A stretch of DNA of 64,000 nt from Croceimicrobium sp965279135 (GCA_965279135.1 OZ257133.1:2790001-2854000), one strand, 5' to 3'. Shown: positions 52,531 through 62,750, numbered from the stretch's first letter. Notes: generated by a model from the letters alone, not told the origin. A program made the numbers and translations.

Positions 52531-55500
52531 AACGCACATTTAAGATATATACTCCTTCCGCAAGAAATGGTCGGTGGAAATCGTATTCCGTTTGGTCTAC
52601 CTGAAAGCTTTCCAATGTTCGACCTTGCATATCCATAAGGCTTATCTGGGCTCCTGGATCCGGAAGTGATATCCTAAAGGAGCCCTTATTTGGATTGGGA
52701 TACAAACTGATCTCGCCTATCCCAAAGGAATTCAGGCTGATATCACTGCAAGTCCCAATTACATAGGTGTCCTTGTTCGCAGCATTATTCCTCTCCCCGA
52801 AGCCCGGAAACGAATAGGTGTAATAGAAGTAAATGAAATCTCCTTTGCTGGCATTCAAGCGATAGGGTTGGTTTGGAGTAACCGGATATCCCGGCAGCGC
52901 ATTGGGATCGGTTCCGTAATACAAGATGCAAGTAGGCACCCCTACCCCGGCCTGGGAAGGAATAAAGGTTAAAGTAGGGTTGTTATCATCCGAAGAAAAC
53001 TTCCAATGAAAGTCACCATTAAAACTGGTGCCCTCACAAGACGGGGCTGTATCAACCTGAAGACTAAGTGCAGCTGACCAGGCAGAGTCACCTAAATGAT
53101 CATGAGCCAGCAGAGTCCAAACAGCAGGGCCAACCTGAGCCGTCCAGTTCACTGAATATGGTCTCGTATTTAAGCTCTGATAAAGCTGCCCATTTAAATA
53201 GAAGTCGAGCTTTTGAACACTATCATTTAAGTCATTGGCGGTAGCCAGAATATCAAGATTCTCACCTTCCACAAAGACACTGCCATTCACCGGACTCAAA
53301 AAAGAGGCGGTCGGGGGCACATTTGCACTGTTTCCAACTACCACATAAACATCATCTTGATCTTGATAAGAACCGTTGTCCACCTCTAATCGGTATTTAT
53401 AAACCCCTCGCTGAAGATTGTTAATGGCAGTATTTACCCCAGTTGGGTTTTGCGGCTGAGCCAGGCTTGGACCGTACAACTGCGTCCACTGGTAGCTCAA
53501 GGTTCCGGAACCAGGGTTAGTGCTTGCACTCCCATCTAAAGCTCCGAAGTTTTGTGGTAGCACCAGTACCTGCACGGGACCTGCATCAGCTACGGGTTGA
53601 TTATAGGGCAAAGGACCGCTAAAGCTGAAGTCCAATTTCCCTAAATTAAACTCCCCGCCTTCAATATAGATTCGTAAAATCTGCACACCTGATTTAAGCG
53701 GCACATCTAACACCGTCTTTGTTGCCCAGGTATTCCATCCGCCAGTATATCCGAAACTGATATTCGATTTCAGAGTGTCCCCATCTGATTCCAGTCTCAA
53801 TGGTCCCCCACCAGAATTGTTATCAGAGGCATATCTAATATCCACCTTGTATAATCCTGCCGTCTGCACATCTACGGTATATTCCATCCATTCGCCGTTC
53901 TGTAACCATCCCAAAACAGGTCCTTCAGTGCCATGCAGGCTCGCATCAGCCCACTCCTGTAATCTAAAATCCCCGTTGTTTCCGGAACTCAAATCCTGGT
54001 AGCTAATCCCATTGGCGAATCCCCCCTCGAAAAGATCGTATTCCCCGGAAAAAACCGTCCCGGGAATTACTTTTGGATTACCATTAAAGGGCACTTGTTC
54101 TCCCACTGTTACCTGAACGATGTTAGAGATTGCGCAATCGCCCCCTTTCAGCAACCGCACATAAAAACTATGTATACCGGCATCAAGGCTATCCACAGAA
54201 AAGTGATAAGGGGCTTGTTGCAAGCTAGCTATACTATCTTCATTCTGGTATAGAATAACATAATCAGGTGAACCTTGCTGCAGGTTAAAACTTAGTTGCG
54301 CTGTACCTCCGGTATAGGCCCTATCAAAGAGCACAGTCAGTTCTCCTTCCAGGTCAGCGTCAATCGATGAAACTAATTCTCCAGGGGGAACCGATAGCTG
54401 ATAGCCATCTGAATACTGAACGTTAATGGCACTGTTGCTGTAATTCTGGGCTACGTAGATCCGATTTCCATCACCTTGAAAGGCCGTGGCCAAAGGATGG
54501 TCAGCAGTTACTCCCAGATCAGGCGGTCCCAGTACCTTTAAATTATGCAGCCAATGATAGGTTTGCGCATCCGATACACCAAACTTCAAGGCTCGACTGG
54601 GGTACCTGTTGTAGAGCGAGAGCGCTTTATCCGGATCAGTGAAGGCCAGGTACTGGTACATGACATCATGCCAAAGGTTTACATTGGGGGCATTGCTAAG
54701 AATTCCAGTATGCTGCTCAATCTCACTCCAGATCATACTGGCATAGCTTAGATTATGTCCGAGATAAAGTGATCCGCCGTGAATGGGATACAACTCAATA
54801 CCATAGGAAGCGGCGATATCTGAGGTCCAAAAAGTTCCATTATCATAACTGTTTCCCCAAACTCTCGAAACCAAGCCGTAGGGTTGACTTGCCTTAAAGT
54901 TTCGGTTATACATATCGAACCAATATTCTTCTACCGCAGATTGCTCGGTGGTATAGAGGTAAATACCCAAATCTCGTATGGAGTCATTTCCCGTAACCGA
55001 ACCCCAATGGATAAGCGAGGAGTTAAACTGCATACTTTCGGAAGTCGATTCCAGATCATTTCCCTGAGGAAAACTGGCGAAGCCATTAGCCCAACAATGC
55101 CCGGCAAAAGGACTGAAGTTGCGCAGGTAGGGAAAAAGGTTATCATTTCGATTCGAGCTTGCCGCATCACGAACCAACATATTTATCATGGGGCCCCATT
55201 GAGAAGCCCAACCCGGTTCATATTGCTCCATGAATGAAGCTGCATGAATGAAGTAACCCCAATGAAAATGATGGTCATTAATATTTACGTCCTGTCCATG
55301 GCCAGCAGGATAACCAATAAGCGCATCCCAGGTATTATTGTAATAGAATAGAAAAGCTACCTCCCCAGATTGATAGGAAAGCCAGTCTTCCAGACGCTCC
55401 TTAATGGTTTTAACGATAGCCTCTAGAGCCAGGGTATCGCCAATCTGATCCGCAATTCTTGCTGTTTGGATGAGGCGATTCATGGATTGACCTTCATTAT

Positions 55501-56599
55501 AGGAGTCGGTCCAAGTAGCTAAACCCTCATTTTTTAGAGGATCAATTTTAGATTGTAAGTCGCCTGGGTCATATGTACCGCTTTTGCAAGCCACATTGGG
55601 AAGAGTTGGAAGAATGCCGTAAAAAGTGTTCTCTACCGAGAACTGATTGCCCTCTCTGAGCTTTAAATCCCCTCTTACCGTTCCCATTATATGGTTTGTA
55701 TTTATACTGGAGCCCGCGGCCAGATTTGCCCATTGATGTGGTAACAAACCTTGCAGAAAGAGAGAATCAGATCCCTCCATTAGCTCGGTCTCAATTATGA
55801 AATCCGTTCTTACAATGGAGGTGGATTCATTAAAACTCCAGTTTGCTTTGCATTCTTTAGGAAAAACAAAGGCGTATTTTCTCAGGTCATAGGCTTTCTG
55901 GTCTGGGTTACCGCCAGGCGGTATAAATAACAGAGACCAATAGTTTTTGCCATTAAGTGTAGAGGTGTAAGTATTTCCATTCTTGGTCCAGCTAGATCCA
56001 CTTGGACCATAAATCGCGAAATCAGCTCCATTGCGAACGCCCTTTACGATTAAGTAGGAGCCGGAGTCTGTTACGGCCCCCTGATTTATTACAACTTGGG
56101 CAATACTACTACTGTCCTTCGTGAAATATAAAAATGGCATCCCTATACCAGTACGGGCATTGAAGCTATGAGTGGAGTTTTGCCAATTTAAATCAATGGT
56201 CCAATCATCATGGTCCGCAACCATGGCGGAGGAAGCATTTAAGCCAACCACCCCTACGGTTACGGGTTCGATATTATCTATTGGTCCCCAGGGTATATAG
56301 GTGGCCACCAGACCTGAATTAACCGTCTTTAAAGTGAAAGGATAATTGAAAAGATTAGAGGAATGTGCGTTCTTAACCTTGTGTGACCACCACTCATTGG
56401 TTGGCACTGGTTTTAAGGCGGCATTACCTGTTACGAAAGGCGTTCCTGAAGGAAAACTATTCCTGCCGGCTGCGTCGGTACCGGGAAATACAGTAGTATA
56501 AGAACCCTGACCCTTTTGCACTACCTGGGCCTGCAGAAGACCTCCCAATAGTAGTAAACAGCCAAGTAAAACCGTTTTTATTGTGGAAGTCTTAGTCAT
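52487..56599 (-). CDS. Multimodular T9SS-secreted GH81 endo-beta-1,3-glucanase
   Basis: A 1370-residue secreted enzyme. Order: signal peptide (1-24), GH81 catalytic domain (~25-700; PTNEWWSHKV, FNYPFTLKTVNSGL, general acid Asp442 in NDHHFHWGY, and catalytic Glu517/Glu521 in LESTSESMQF), CBM6 (~846-991), PKD/REJ-like domain (~1000-1089), Ig-like domain (~1091-1180), a beta-glucan-binding module resembling CBM56 (~1190-1288; FHWKFSS, GDFIYFYYTY) and a T9SS sorting domain (ISLYPNPNKGSFRIS to the end). It is probably released or anchored outside and attacks intact, possibly insoluble, beta-1,3-glucan. It is 20 bases downstream of the phosphorylase gene and overlaps GH17 by 44 bases. Confidence 0.93.
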   Translation of the reverse strand: MTKTSTIKTVLLGCLLLLGGLLQAQVVQKGQGSYTTVFPGTDAAGRNSFPSGTPFVTGNAALKPVPTNEWWSHKVKNAHSSNLFNYPFTLKTVNSGLVATYIPWGPIDNIEPVTVGVVGLNASSAMVADHDDWTIDLNWQNSTHSFNARTGIGMPFLYFTKDSSSIAQVVINQGAVTDSGSYLIVKGVRNGADFAIYGPSGSSWTKNGNTYTSTLNGKNYWSLLFIPPGGNPDQKAYDLRKYAFVFPKECKANWSFNESTSIVRTDFIIETELMEGSDSLFLQGLLPHQWANLAAGSSINTNHIMGTVRGDLKLREGNQFSVENTFYGILPTLPNVACKSGTYDPGDLQSKIDPLKNEGLATWTDSYNEGQSMNRLIQTARIADQIGDTLALEAIVKTIKERLEDWLSYQSGEVAFLFYYNNTWDALIGYPAGHGQDVNINDHHFHWGYFIHAASFMEQYEPGWASQWGPMINMLVRDAASSNRNDNLFPYLRNFSPFAGHCWANGFASFPQGNDLESTSESMQFNSSLIHWGSVTGNDSIRDLGIYLYTTEQSAVEEYWFDMYNRNFKASQPYGLVSRVWGNSYDNGTFWTSDIAASYGIELYPIHGGSLYLGHNLSYASMIWSEIEQHTGILSNAPNVNLWHDVMYQYLAFTDPDKALSLYNRYPSRALKFGVSDAQTYHWLHNLKVLGPPDLGVTADHPLATAFQGDGNRIYVAQNYSNSAINVQYSDGYQLSVPPGELVSSIDADLEGELTVLFDRAYTGGTAQLSFNLQQGSPDYVILYQNEDSIASLQQAPYHFSVDSLDAGIHSFYVRLLKGGDCAISNIVQVTVGEQVPFNGNPKVIPGTVFSGEYDLFEGGFANGISYQDLSSGNNGDFRLQEWADASLHGTEGPVLGWLQNGEWMEYTVDVQTAGLYKVDIRYASDNNSGGGPLRLESDGDTLKSNISFGYTGGWNTWATKTVLDVPLKSGVQILRIYIEGGEFNLGKLDFSFSGPLPYNQPVADAGPVQVLVLPQNFGALDGSASTNPGSGTLSYQWTQLYGPSLAQPQNPTGVNTAINNLQRGVYKYRLEVDNGSYQDQDDVYVVVGNSANVPPTASFLSPVNGSVFVEGENLDILATANDLNDSVQKLDFYLNGQLYQSLNTRPYSVNWTAQVGPAVWTLLAHDHLGDSAWSAALSLQVDTAPSCEGTSFNGDFHWKFSSDDNNPTLTFIPSQAGVGVPTCILYYGTDPNALPGYPVTPNQPYRLNASKGDFIYFYYTYSFPGFGERNNAANKDTYVIGTCSDISLNSFGIGEISLYPNPNKGSFRISLPDPGAQISLMDMQGRTLESFQVDQTEYDFHRPFLAEGVYILNVRYENKLQSFKVIIRP

Positions 56600-56619
56600 T
56601 CTTTCTGATTAATTCATTT

Positions 56620-59600
56620 TTAACTTGAAATCTCTACTTCAATAAGCCGAATACTTAAATCCCGCTTAAAAAGCGATTGGCTATACTCTTCACTCAAAAT
56701 CAATTCATCATGATCTAAGGAGTCGCCATCTCTGAAGTGAATCTTCAATCCAGCCTCATCACTCTTGCGATAGATTACTGGAACTGAACAGTAGGTAAAA
56801 GCGAGCTCCCCGGGAGAAAGCTCTATCTCCTGCCAGCTACCTTCAGCATCAAAGTATTTAAAAGGAACTGGCTCATTCAGGAACTCTTGCTCTGAGAGAA
56901 AAAATGGGTCTATTTTCAATTGACCATTCTCCACTATCAAACCCAGTTCTGACCAGCGATTGAGAATATCTTCCTTCACCTGCCCGGTCATTCCCGGTTG
57001 CTGAGCTCCCGCCGTTGAAGGAGTATGTGAATAAGCATCGAAGGGGAAAGCGCCATAAAGGTCCGGTGCCTTGTGCACGCCTATACCCGCGCGTATTTCA
57101 TAATAATGGTCTGTCAGCTTGCCGATAACTTCAGAATCTGCTCCCAGTCGTTTGGCTCGAACCAGATTTTCCTGAACCGCCAGAAGCAGTTTTGACACCA
57201 TATGCCAGTAAATGCTTCCTAAACCTTCATAACCATAGAATGTACCGGAACGACCCGTAAAGGCACGGTGCACAAAGTTCTCCTCATAAAGATCGAACCA
57301 AAAGTCTTTTTCCGACTCTACTGCGCTTAACTGAGAATTGGCTGCTAATTGATCCAGTTCTGCCTTAAGGTCTTTAGCATTAAAGAGATGCGATTTAAAA
57401 TGAAAAACACCTTGCCCATCTTGTTCCATCAAATACTGGGTGAGTTGTTTATCCTGTACCCGCTCTGCTTTAATGCAGTTCTTTTCTAAAAAGGCGGCGA
57501 GTTCCCTGTCCGGGTAAAGCATGTAGGAATACTGGTCATCCCGAAACATGGAAGAGGCTTTAAGGCCATCTAATACAGCAAGGGCTTTATTTGGAGTAAG
57601 CGTTTCTGAAGTTAAAACTGCAACCTGACCTTCCAGCATTTCATATAGGTATTCTAGCTGCGCTTCGCGACCATCCTGCTTCAAGAGGTTGTAGGCATGA
57701 TAGGTACCATTTTCAAGGGCATTATTCCGAATACTGCGATCCAGCAAGCGAATCGTGCGGGCGCAAAATTCACGCAGCTCTATGACCCCAATTGCCTGAC
57801 TTGCACCTAGATCCAGCTTGTACGCCCGCTCGCGATAACGCTCACCAGCTTCTCCCATACGATTGACGAATTCCATTCTACGTTCACCGGAAATCTCATC
57901 TTGCCCTTTAAAATCATTAACCACTTCAGAAATAGCTAGAAATAGATCCAGCAAGGCCGCATTTACATGCAGATCTTCTTTTTGAGTAGCCAGCCAGGAT
58001 TCCATAAACTTCAAATAACGGCGGAGGTAATAGAGCGTTACCATACTCAAACCATTCCCAACGAGCGCATTATTCGCATCATTCCATTCCGGTCTCTGAG
58101 TATTCATCCAAATACCCCCATCCGGTACCAAATTGTAGAGTTTGGTTAGAGCAGTTAGCAGTAGCTTTTCGGCCAGATTAGCTCTAAGAGGAGAGCCATT
58201 ATTCCAAATAAGTTTCCCATCTGTACCCAATTCTTCAAAACGCTTTTCTGCATCGCGGTTTAACTCATCATCAAAATAGATCGTATCCTGAGGATCATTC
58301 AGGATATCCTGATGTGATTTTAAACGGTAGGGTACATCTGCGTAGACGAAACTAAATTCCTTAGTCAGTTTTTGAAGTAATCCCGGATAGTGTCTTTCGC
58401 TATGTTCCAGAAGGCGCAACAAATAGATGATTTGATGGTCGCCCCAATATCCAATGAAGGACCAGGGATCATGTGGCTCGATAAGCTCCCAGTCAATGCC
58501 GTTTTTAGCAATACGGTAAGGATTATAGCCATCCACCGTACTCGCATTGAGGAACTTGAAAATCATCCCTTCAATAAAGCGTGGATAGGAATATGCCAAA
58601 GCCTCCCAATTCTGAAAAATATCCCGCCAATTACCCTCATAATTGAGAATCTTATTCCCCTGTTCATCGAGGCGGGTTATGCTGAAGCGGTTCCAAGGGC
58701 GTGAAGGATCACCGTGCCTGCGACTAAAGGTAAGAGGTAAGTATTCTGCACCAAGACGCCGTAAATCCGCGTCGCCCTTAGCTGATAACCAATCTTGTAA
58801 CTCACCATATCGGATTGGACCTTGTAAGCCATCCAAATCTGATGTAAAGCGCTCTGCTAAAGGACTGTTGCTTAACTCCAGGTAGGTCTTGAAATCATCG
58901 ATATCCAAGGCATAGGCATCCTCAAAAAGCCCCCCTCGCATGATGTTGTAAAGCACATTACCATAATGTCTGGTCTGTACCAGTTTCTCGGCGGAGACTT
59001 GCAGTCCATCGGCCCGAGCTACTAAAGATTCCAGTTCGAGCCGACTTTGACGAGTTTCCTCTTTCAAAGTCTCCGCATCAATTCCCTTAAGCAGTTCCAC
59101 GCGTAAATCATGTACCTGAGAGCTGGATAAATCTACCTCAGCCACCACATTCCACTCCTGCTTTTCTCCACCAGATAAACAGAGTTTGCGATAGGCCAAC
59201 CAAGCTGATTTCACTGCTTTCGAAAAGCTTTCATCTTCAGGTGAAACACCAAAGCGGAAGTCTTCCAACTGCCGACTGGATAGAAGCACTTTATCGGGCA
59301 TATCAGAGCTCCAGACTACATTAGCACTCAAGGATTCACTCGGTTCTGCCTTATCGACAATATTGGAGCTTAAACTGAAAATGCCCATTCCCGTTTCGGG
59401 CTCTTGCTCATTCTTCTTGTAAGCATCTACCAGAGTGCTCCGGCGATCTTGCATTAACCCATCAACACCGGAAGGCATAAGATTTTCCAAGCCATCCAAA
59501 CAATCGAGCTCTATGGTTTCTGAGCCCAGATTCTCCAATCGAACCCTTCGCACGAAACCATAGCGAAAAGAAAAAGCCCAGTGATAAGCAAAGCGCAATT

Positions 59601-60030
59601 GTAAATCGTGATTGATTTCCTCAAAAATCAGTTCATCTGCGCTTAAGCTCTTGTACAAATTTCTTTCGGTGGAATACAAGCCAAAGTCGCGGTTGGAAAA
59701 GGGCTCCCAAATACTGAGGCTTTCCTCTTTTTGCTCCTTTACCCGAATAATGGTTTTAGGTCCAGTGAATTGAGCATTATCAACCAGCTTATCATCAGTA
59801 TAATAGGGGAAAAGGGCGTGATCAGCATCACATCTTCCTGCAGTTAGCCCGCCATTACTGGCAATAAACATCCAATGGTCATAAGGACTTACCAGCGTCA
59901 TAAAAAAGGGCGACATGTTATCTACCCTTTGAATACGATAGAACTCCTGTCCCTCAAACTCAACAAATTCACCTTTCGGCTTTTCAGTATTTCGCTTTAA
60001 AGTTTGGTTACCAATCTTAATGCGGCTCAT
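56620..60030 (-). CDS. Cytoplasmic GH94-clan phosphorylase, probable beta-1,3-oligoglucan phosphorylase (GH149/GH161-like)
   Basis: A 1136-residue protein with no signal peptide, so cytoplasmic. The N-terminal beta-sandwich (~1-300) has FMTLVSPYDHWMFIASNGGL and the DADHALFPYYTDDKL segment of inverting phosphorylases often annotated as cellobiose phosphorylase. The (alpha/alpha)6 barrel carries NYEGNWRDIFQNWEAL (~465-480), which corresponds to the RDxxQD-like catalytic segment of the clan, and YWGDHQIIYLLRLLE. The size (~1100 residues) and its place between GH30 and GH81 favour a GH149/GH161 beta-1,3-glucan phosphorylase over an ~800-residue GH94 enzyme. It would yield glucose 1-phosphate from imported laminarin oligosaccharides. 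Substrate is inferred from context. Confidence 0.8.
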   Translation of the reverse strand: MSRIKIGNQTLKRNTEKPKGEFVEFEGQEFYRIQRVDNMSPFFMTLVSPYDHWMFIASNGGLTAGRCDADHALFPYYTDDKLVDNAQFTGPKTIIRVKEQKEESLSIWEPFSNRDFGLYSTERNLYKSLSADELIFEEINHDLQLRFAYHWAFSFRYGFVRRVRLENLGSETIELDCLDGLENLMPSGVDGLMQDRRSTLVDAYKKNEQEPETGMGIFSLSSNIVDKAEPSESLSANVVWSSDMPDKVLLSSRQLEDFRFGVSPEDESFSKAVKSAWLAYRKLCLSGGEKQEWNVVAEVDLSSSQVHDLRVELLKGIDAETLKEETRQSRLELESLVARADGLQVSAEKLVQTRHYGNVLYNIMRGGLFEDAYALDIDDFKTYLELSNSPLAERFTSDLDGLQGPIRYGELQDWLSAKGDADLRRLGAEYLPLTFSRRHGDPSRPWNRFSITRLDEQGNKILNYEGNWRDIFQNWEALAYSYPRFIEGMIFKFLNASTVDGYNPYRIAKNGIDWELIEPHDPWSFIGYWGDHQIIYLLRLLEHSERHYPGLLQKLTKEFSFVYADVPYRLKSHQDILNDPQDTIYFDDELNRDAEKRFEELGTDGKLIWNNGSPLRANLAEKLLLTALTKLYNLVPDGGIWMNTQRPEWNDANNALVGNGLSMVTLYYLRRYLKFMESWLATQKEDLHVNAALLDLFLAISEVVNDFKGQDEISGERRMEFVNRMGEAGERYRERAYKLDLGASQAIGVIELREFCARTIRLLDRSIRNNALENGTYHAYNLLKQDGREAQLEYLYEMLEGQVAVLTSETLTPNKALAVLDGLKASSMFRDDQYSYMLYPDRELAAFLEKNCIKAERVQDKQLTQYLMEQDGQGVFHFKSHLFNAKDLKAELDQLAANSQLSAVESEKDFWFDLYEENFVHRAFTGRSGTFYGYEGLGSIYWHMVSKLLLAVQENLVRAKRLGADSEVIGKLTDHYYEIRAGIGVHKAPDLYGAFPFDAYSHTPSTAGAQQPGMTGQVKEDILNRWSELGLIVENGQLKIDPFFLSEQEFLNEPVPFKYFDAEGSWQEIELSPGELAFTYCSVPVIYRKSDEAGLKIHFRDGDSLDHDELILSEEYSQSLFKRDLSIRLIEVEISS

Positions 60031-60036
60031 AGAATG

Positions 60037-61530
60037 CTATTCTTTTGGAGGGATCACAATAGTTTGAAGGGCTGCCGGAGGGATAGTGCTAAAAGTAGAT
60101 TTTCCCTCAGCATACTGATATTCCAGTCTCAAGGAATCGGTGGTGGTGTTTAAAATCGGTATCACAATCTCACCATTGGGATTTACTAGTGCTGTTGAAT
60201 GCAGCCCACTAGGCAATTCGCCCTGCAAATCAACCACTTTCGCTCCCCGATCAATGTAATGACTAAAATGCCTTAAAGCATCATACAGTGGAGTGAAATA
60301 TACTTCACCGGTAGTCGTATCTGCAATTACCGGCGCCACGCACCAGTTTGAAGCATGATTTGGTCCGCCTTGACGATCGAGAACAATATTCCAATCGACC
60401 CAGGCACTGACCTGATTGTTTAAACAACCGATAATATCCCGAGCGTATCGATACACGGGCACATACTTTGGATGGTCGGGCTTATCTTCATCTGGAGCCC
60501 AGGTATAACCCCAATCTGTAGCTTCCTTCTTCCAATACCAGGCATCATCTTTCCAGTGGGGCACCTCTGCATCAACACATGCTTCGGTATTCCAGATCTT
60601 TAGTTCTGGTGCTAGTTCATGCGTTCGTTGCAGAGATTCGGGAAACCACTTAAAGGTGCTGGTGTACCAGTGTACGGCAGTGCCATAAATAACATCTCGC
60701 ACCTGTTGATCCCCTAAAAGATGCTCGGACCACTCTACTAATTCTTCTCCTCGATTTTGATCGTAGACCAGGATTTCCTGATCCATCTCATGCATTTTAA
60801 GCGTAGGAGCCAGGAATTTCTTGGTGAAAATCGCCATCTCCACTGGTTCAAAATGCATACTCTCCCAATTGGCATCATTACCCAAAGGCTCATTTTCGAC
60901 AGTAAAGCCCCAAATCGGCAATCCTTCTGCCTCATATGCTTTGGCGTAATTCACAAAATAAGCGGCCCAGCTAGCATAGTATACATGCAGGAGTTTACCG
61001 CCATTCCAGTCGTTATTGTCTTTCATCCAAGGTGGGGCGGTCCAGGGTGAGGCAAAAAAACGAAGATCATCCCCTGCAATGCTTTTCGCCATTTTAGCGA
61101 TAGGAATTATATCATCCCGATCTGGCTCAATGTCAAAGCTCAATAAATCGGCATCCCCTGAGTCCACATAGTCGTAATTGGATAAGGAAAAATCACAGGA
61201 ATTGATATGCAAGCGAACGATGTTATAAGCAGAAGCGCTATCATTAAAATAGGCCTCTAGTACTCTTTGTCTTTGTGCTTCGGGCAACTTTTGCAAGAGA
61301 TGAGCGCTAGACTCAGTAATTGCTCCACCAAATCCATCGATTTCCTGAAAGCTATTTGTTGTATCAACAAGCAACTTTAGATCCGCCGTAAAATCTTGTG
61401 GAATGGTGAGTTTCTGCAAACGGTCACCGCTGGCTGAGGATTGATAGATAGCCCAATCTGCCGCAGGCTTTCGATTGCAGGCTGAAGTTAAAACTAATGC
61501 GGCGAAGCTTAGTAATAAGGCTTTTTTCAT
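60037..61530 (-). CDS. GH30 glucanase lipoprotein, probable beta-1,6-glucanase
   Basis: A 497-residue lipoprotein (lipobox in VLTSACNRKPA). GH30 fold with acid/base Glu214 in TVENEP and nucleophile Glu316 in WNTEAC; also IDGFGGAITESSA and ASPWTAPPWMK, common to the family. The sequence fits the glucosylceramidase/beta-1,6-glucanase branch, which removes beta-1,6 branches of laminarin. The residues after Cys are basic (NRKPA), not acidic, so it lacks the surface signal and is likely periplasmic (inference). It is joined to the GH16 gene by a TAATG overlap and lies 6 bases upstream of the phosphorylase gene. Confidence 0.93.
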   Translation of the reverse strand: MKKALLLSFAALVLTSACNRKPAADWAIYQSSASGDRLQKLTIPQDFTADLKLLVDTTNSFQEIDGFGGAITESSAHLLQKLPEAQRQRVLEAYFNDSASAYNIVRLHINSCDFSLSNYDYVDSGDADLLSFDIEPDRDDIIPIAKMAKSIAGDDLRFFASPWTAPPWMKDNNDWNGGKLLHVYYASWAAYFVNYAKAYEAEGLPIWGFTVENEPLGNDANWESMHFEPVEMAIFTKKFLAPTLKMHEMDQEILVYDQNRGEELVEWSEHLLGDQQVRDVIYGTAVHWYTSTFKWFPESLQRTHELAPELKIWNTEACVDAEVPHWKDDAWYWKKEATDWGYTWAPDEDKPDHPKYVPVYRYARDIIGCLNNQVSAWVDWNIVLDRQGGPNHASNWCVAPVIADTTTGEVYFTPLYDALRHFSHYIDRGAKVVDLQGELPSGLHSTALVNPNGEIVIPILNTTTDSLRLEYQYAEGKSTFSTIPPAALQTIVIPPKE

Positions 61531-62750
61531 TATTCCGTGCTTGCTTGATAAACCCTCACATAATCCAGGATATACTGATGACTTTCATAGTTGGGATCTA
61601 TCCCCTTGGCTCCGCCCCAGCCCCCGCCTACTGCGAGGTTAACAATAATGTTTTGTGGATTGTGAAAAGGCCATTCCAATTCGTCGGCATTCTTATCGTA
61701 GGTGAAATAGTGCTCACCATCTAAAAAGGCCTCAATACGATCCGGATACCATTCAATTCCATAAGTATGAAACTTAGTATTCATGCTATCCACCGAAATT
61801 TCAGCACCAATCTGGTTTCCCTGTTTGAAGTAGTAAGCACGGGTATGGCAGGTGCCATGATTTAAACCAGAACCAGTGCTATCATTAATCTCGTAACCTA
61901 CTGTTTCCAAAACATCAATCTCTCCACAGTAAGGCCAGGAAATCTCATCGCGATAAGCATCCCCTAATAGCCAACCAGCTGCCCAAGTCCCGCGTCCTGC
62001 TGGAACTTTTGCTCTAAACTCGATTTTCCCGTAAGTAAAAGCATGCTTCCCCTGGGTAGTAAGACGAGCTGAAGTCCAGTCTTGACCCAGATCATTTTTG
62101 TGGGCTTCAATTATAAGCACACCGTCCTCTTGTCGGGCGTTTTCTATTCTATTCTCTGTGTAGTATTGCGGCTCATTATTGCCCCAACCCCAATTGCCAA
62201 TATTGTAGCTCCACTTACTGGTATCCGGTAAGCCCGTGCCATCAAATTCATCACTCCAAACCAATTCCCAATTCTCACCCTCCATATTCTGTTTGTGAAA
62301 GTTAGGAGTGCTCTGATGGCTCTTCAGCAAACTAAACCTTAGGGATTTAACTTTGGCTGACCCTTTTGCCAGGTGCAGGCGCATTTGATGTACACCTGTA
62401 TCAAGCGGACTTCCATCAATGCTACTCATTTCAAATTCGCCTCCGGGACGCAGCATTCCGGTGATGTTATAAGTGCGATCGTCCTTATTATTGATGTAAT
62501 CCTCAATCCATAATTCAGCGCTATCGTCACTTTGAGCCAGTAGCTCCACCTTGTAACGTCCTGCTTCTGATATTGGCAATTCGAAATCAATCTGAGCACC
62601 AGATTCCAAACTTAGAATAGTATCTCCACCCAAATCGGTAGCGCTTAATTGAAGCGGATCATTCTCTTCACTAGTATTACTAACTTCTTGAGCCGGACCT
62701 TGACAGGCATAAAGGAGAATTGCCAAGGCTAATAAGGAGCATTTTTTCAT
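61530..62750 (-). CDS. GH16 laminarinase lipoprotein with N-terminal CBM6-like domain
   Basis: A 406-residue lipoprotein (lipobox in LLYACQGPA). The N-terminal ~110 residues are a CBM6-like/attached glycan-binding fold (GRYKVELLAQSDDSAELWIE), followed by GH16 (~165-402; WSDEFDGTGLPDTSKW). The catalytic motif is E277-I-D279-V-L-E282. The final YILDYVRVYQ is typical for laminarinases. The residues after the Cys are not strongly acidic, so surface display is less certain than for the other GH16. ATG overlaps the TGA of the transporter by four bases, showing a shared transcript. Confidence 0.94.
   Translation of the reverse strand: MKKCSLLALAILLYACQGPAQEVSNTSEENDPLQLSATDLGGDTILSLESGAQIDFELPISEAGRYKVELLAQSDDSAELWIEDYINNKDDRTYNITGMLRPGGEFEMSSIDGSPLDTGVHQMRLHLAKGSAKVKSLRFSLLKSHQSTPNFHKQNMEGENWELVWSDEFDGTGLPDTSKWSYNIGNWGWGNNEPQYYTENRIENARQEDGVLIIEAHKNDLGQDWTSARLTTQGKHAFTYGKIEFRAKVPAGRGTWAAGWLLGDAYRDEISWPYCGEIDVLETVGYEINDSTGSGLNHGTCHTRAYYFKQGNQIGAEISVDSMNTKFHTYGIEWYPDRIEAFLDGEHYFTYDKNADELEWPFHNPQNIIVNLAVGGGWGGAKGIDPNYESHQYILDYVRVYQASTE

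Noticed and set aside
52487..52539. Possible frameshift joining GH81 and GH17 into one gene
   Set aside because: GH81 ends with a complete T9SS sorting domain, and GH17 starts with its own lipoprotein signal peptide, so they are two genes.
56620..60030. GH94 cellobiose phosphorylase
   Set aside because: The length is ~300 residues greater than the usual enzyme and the locus is for beta-1,3-glucan.
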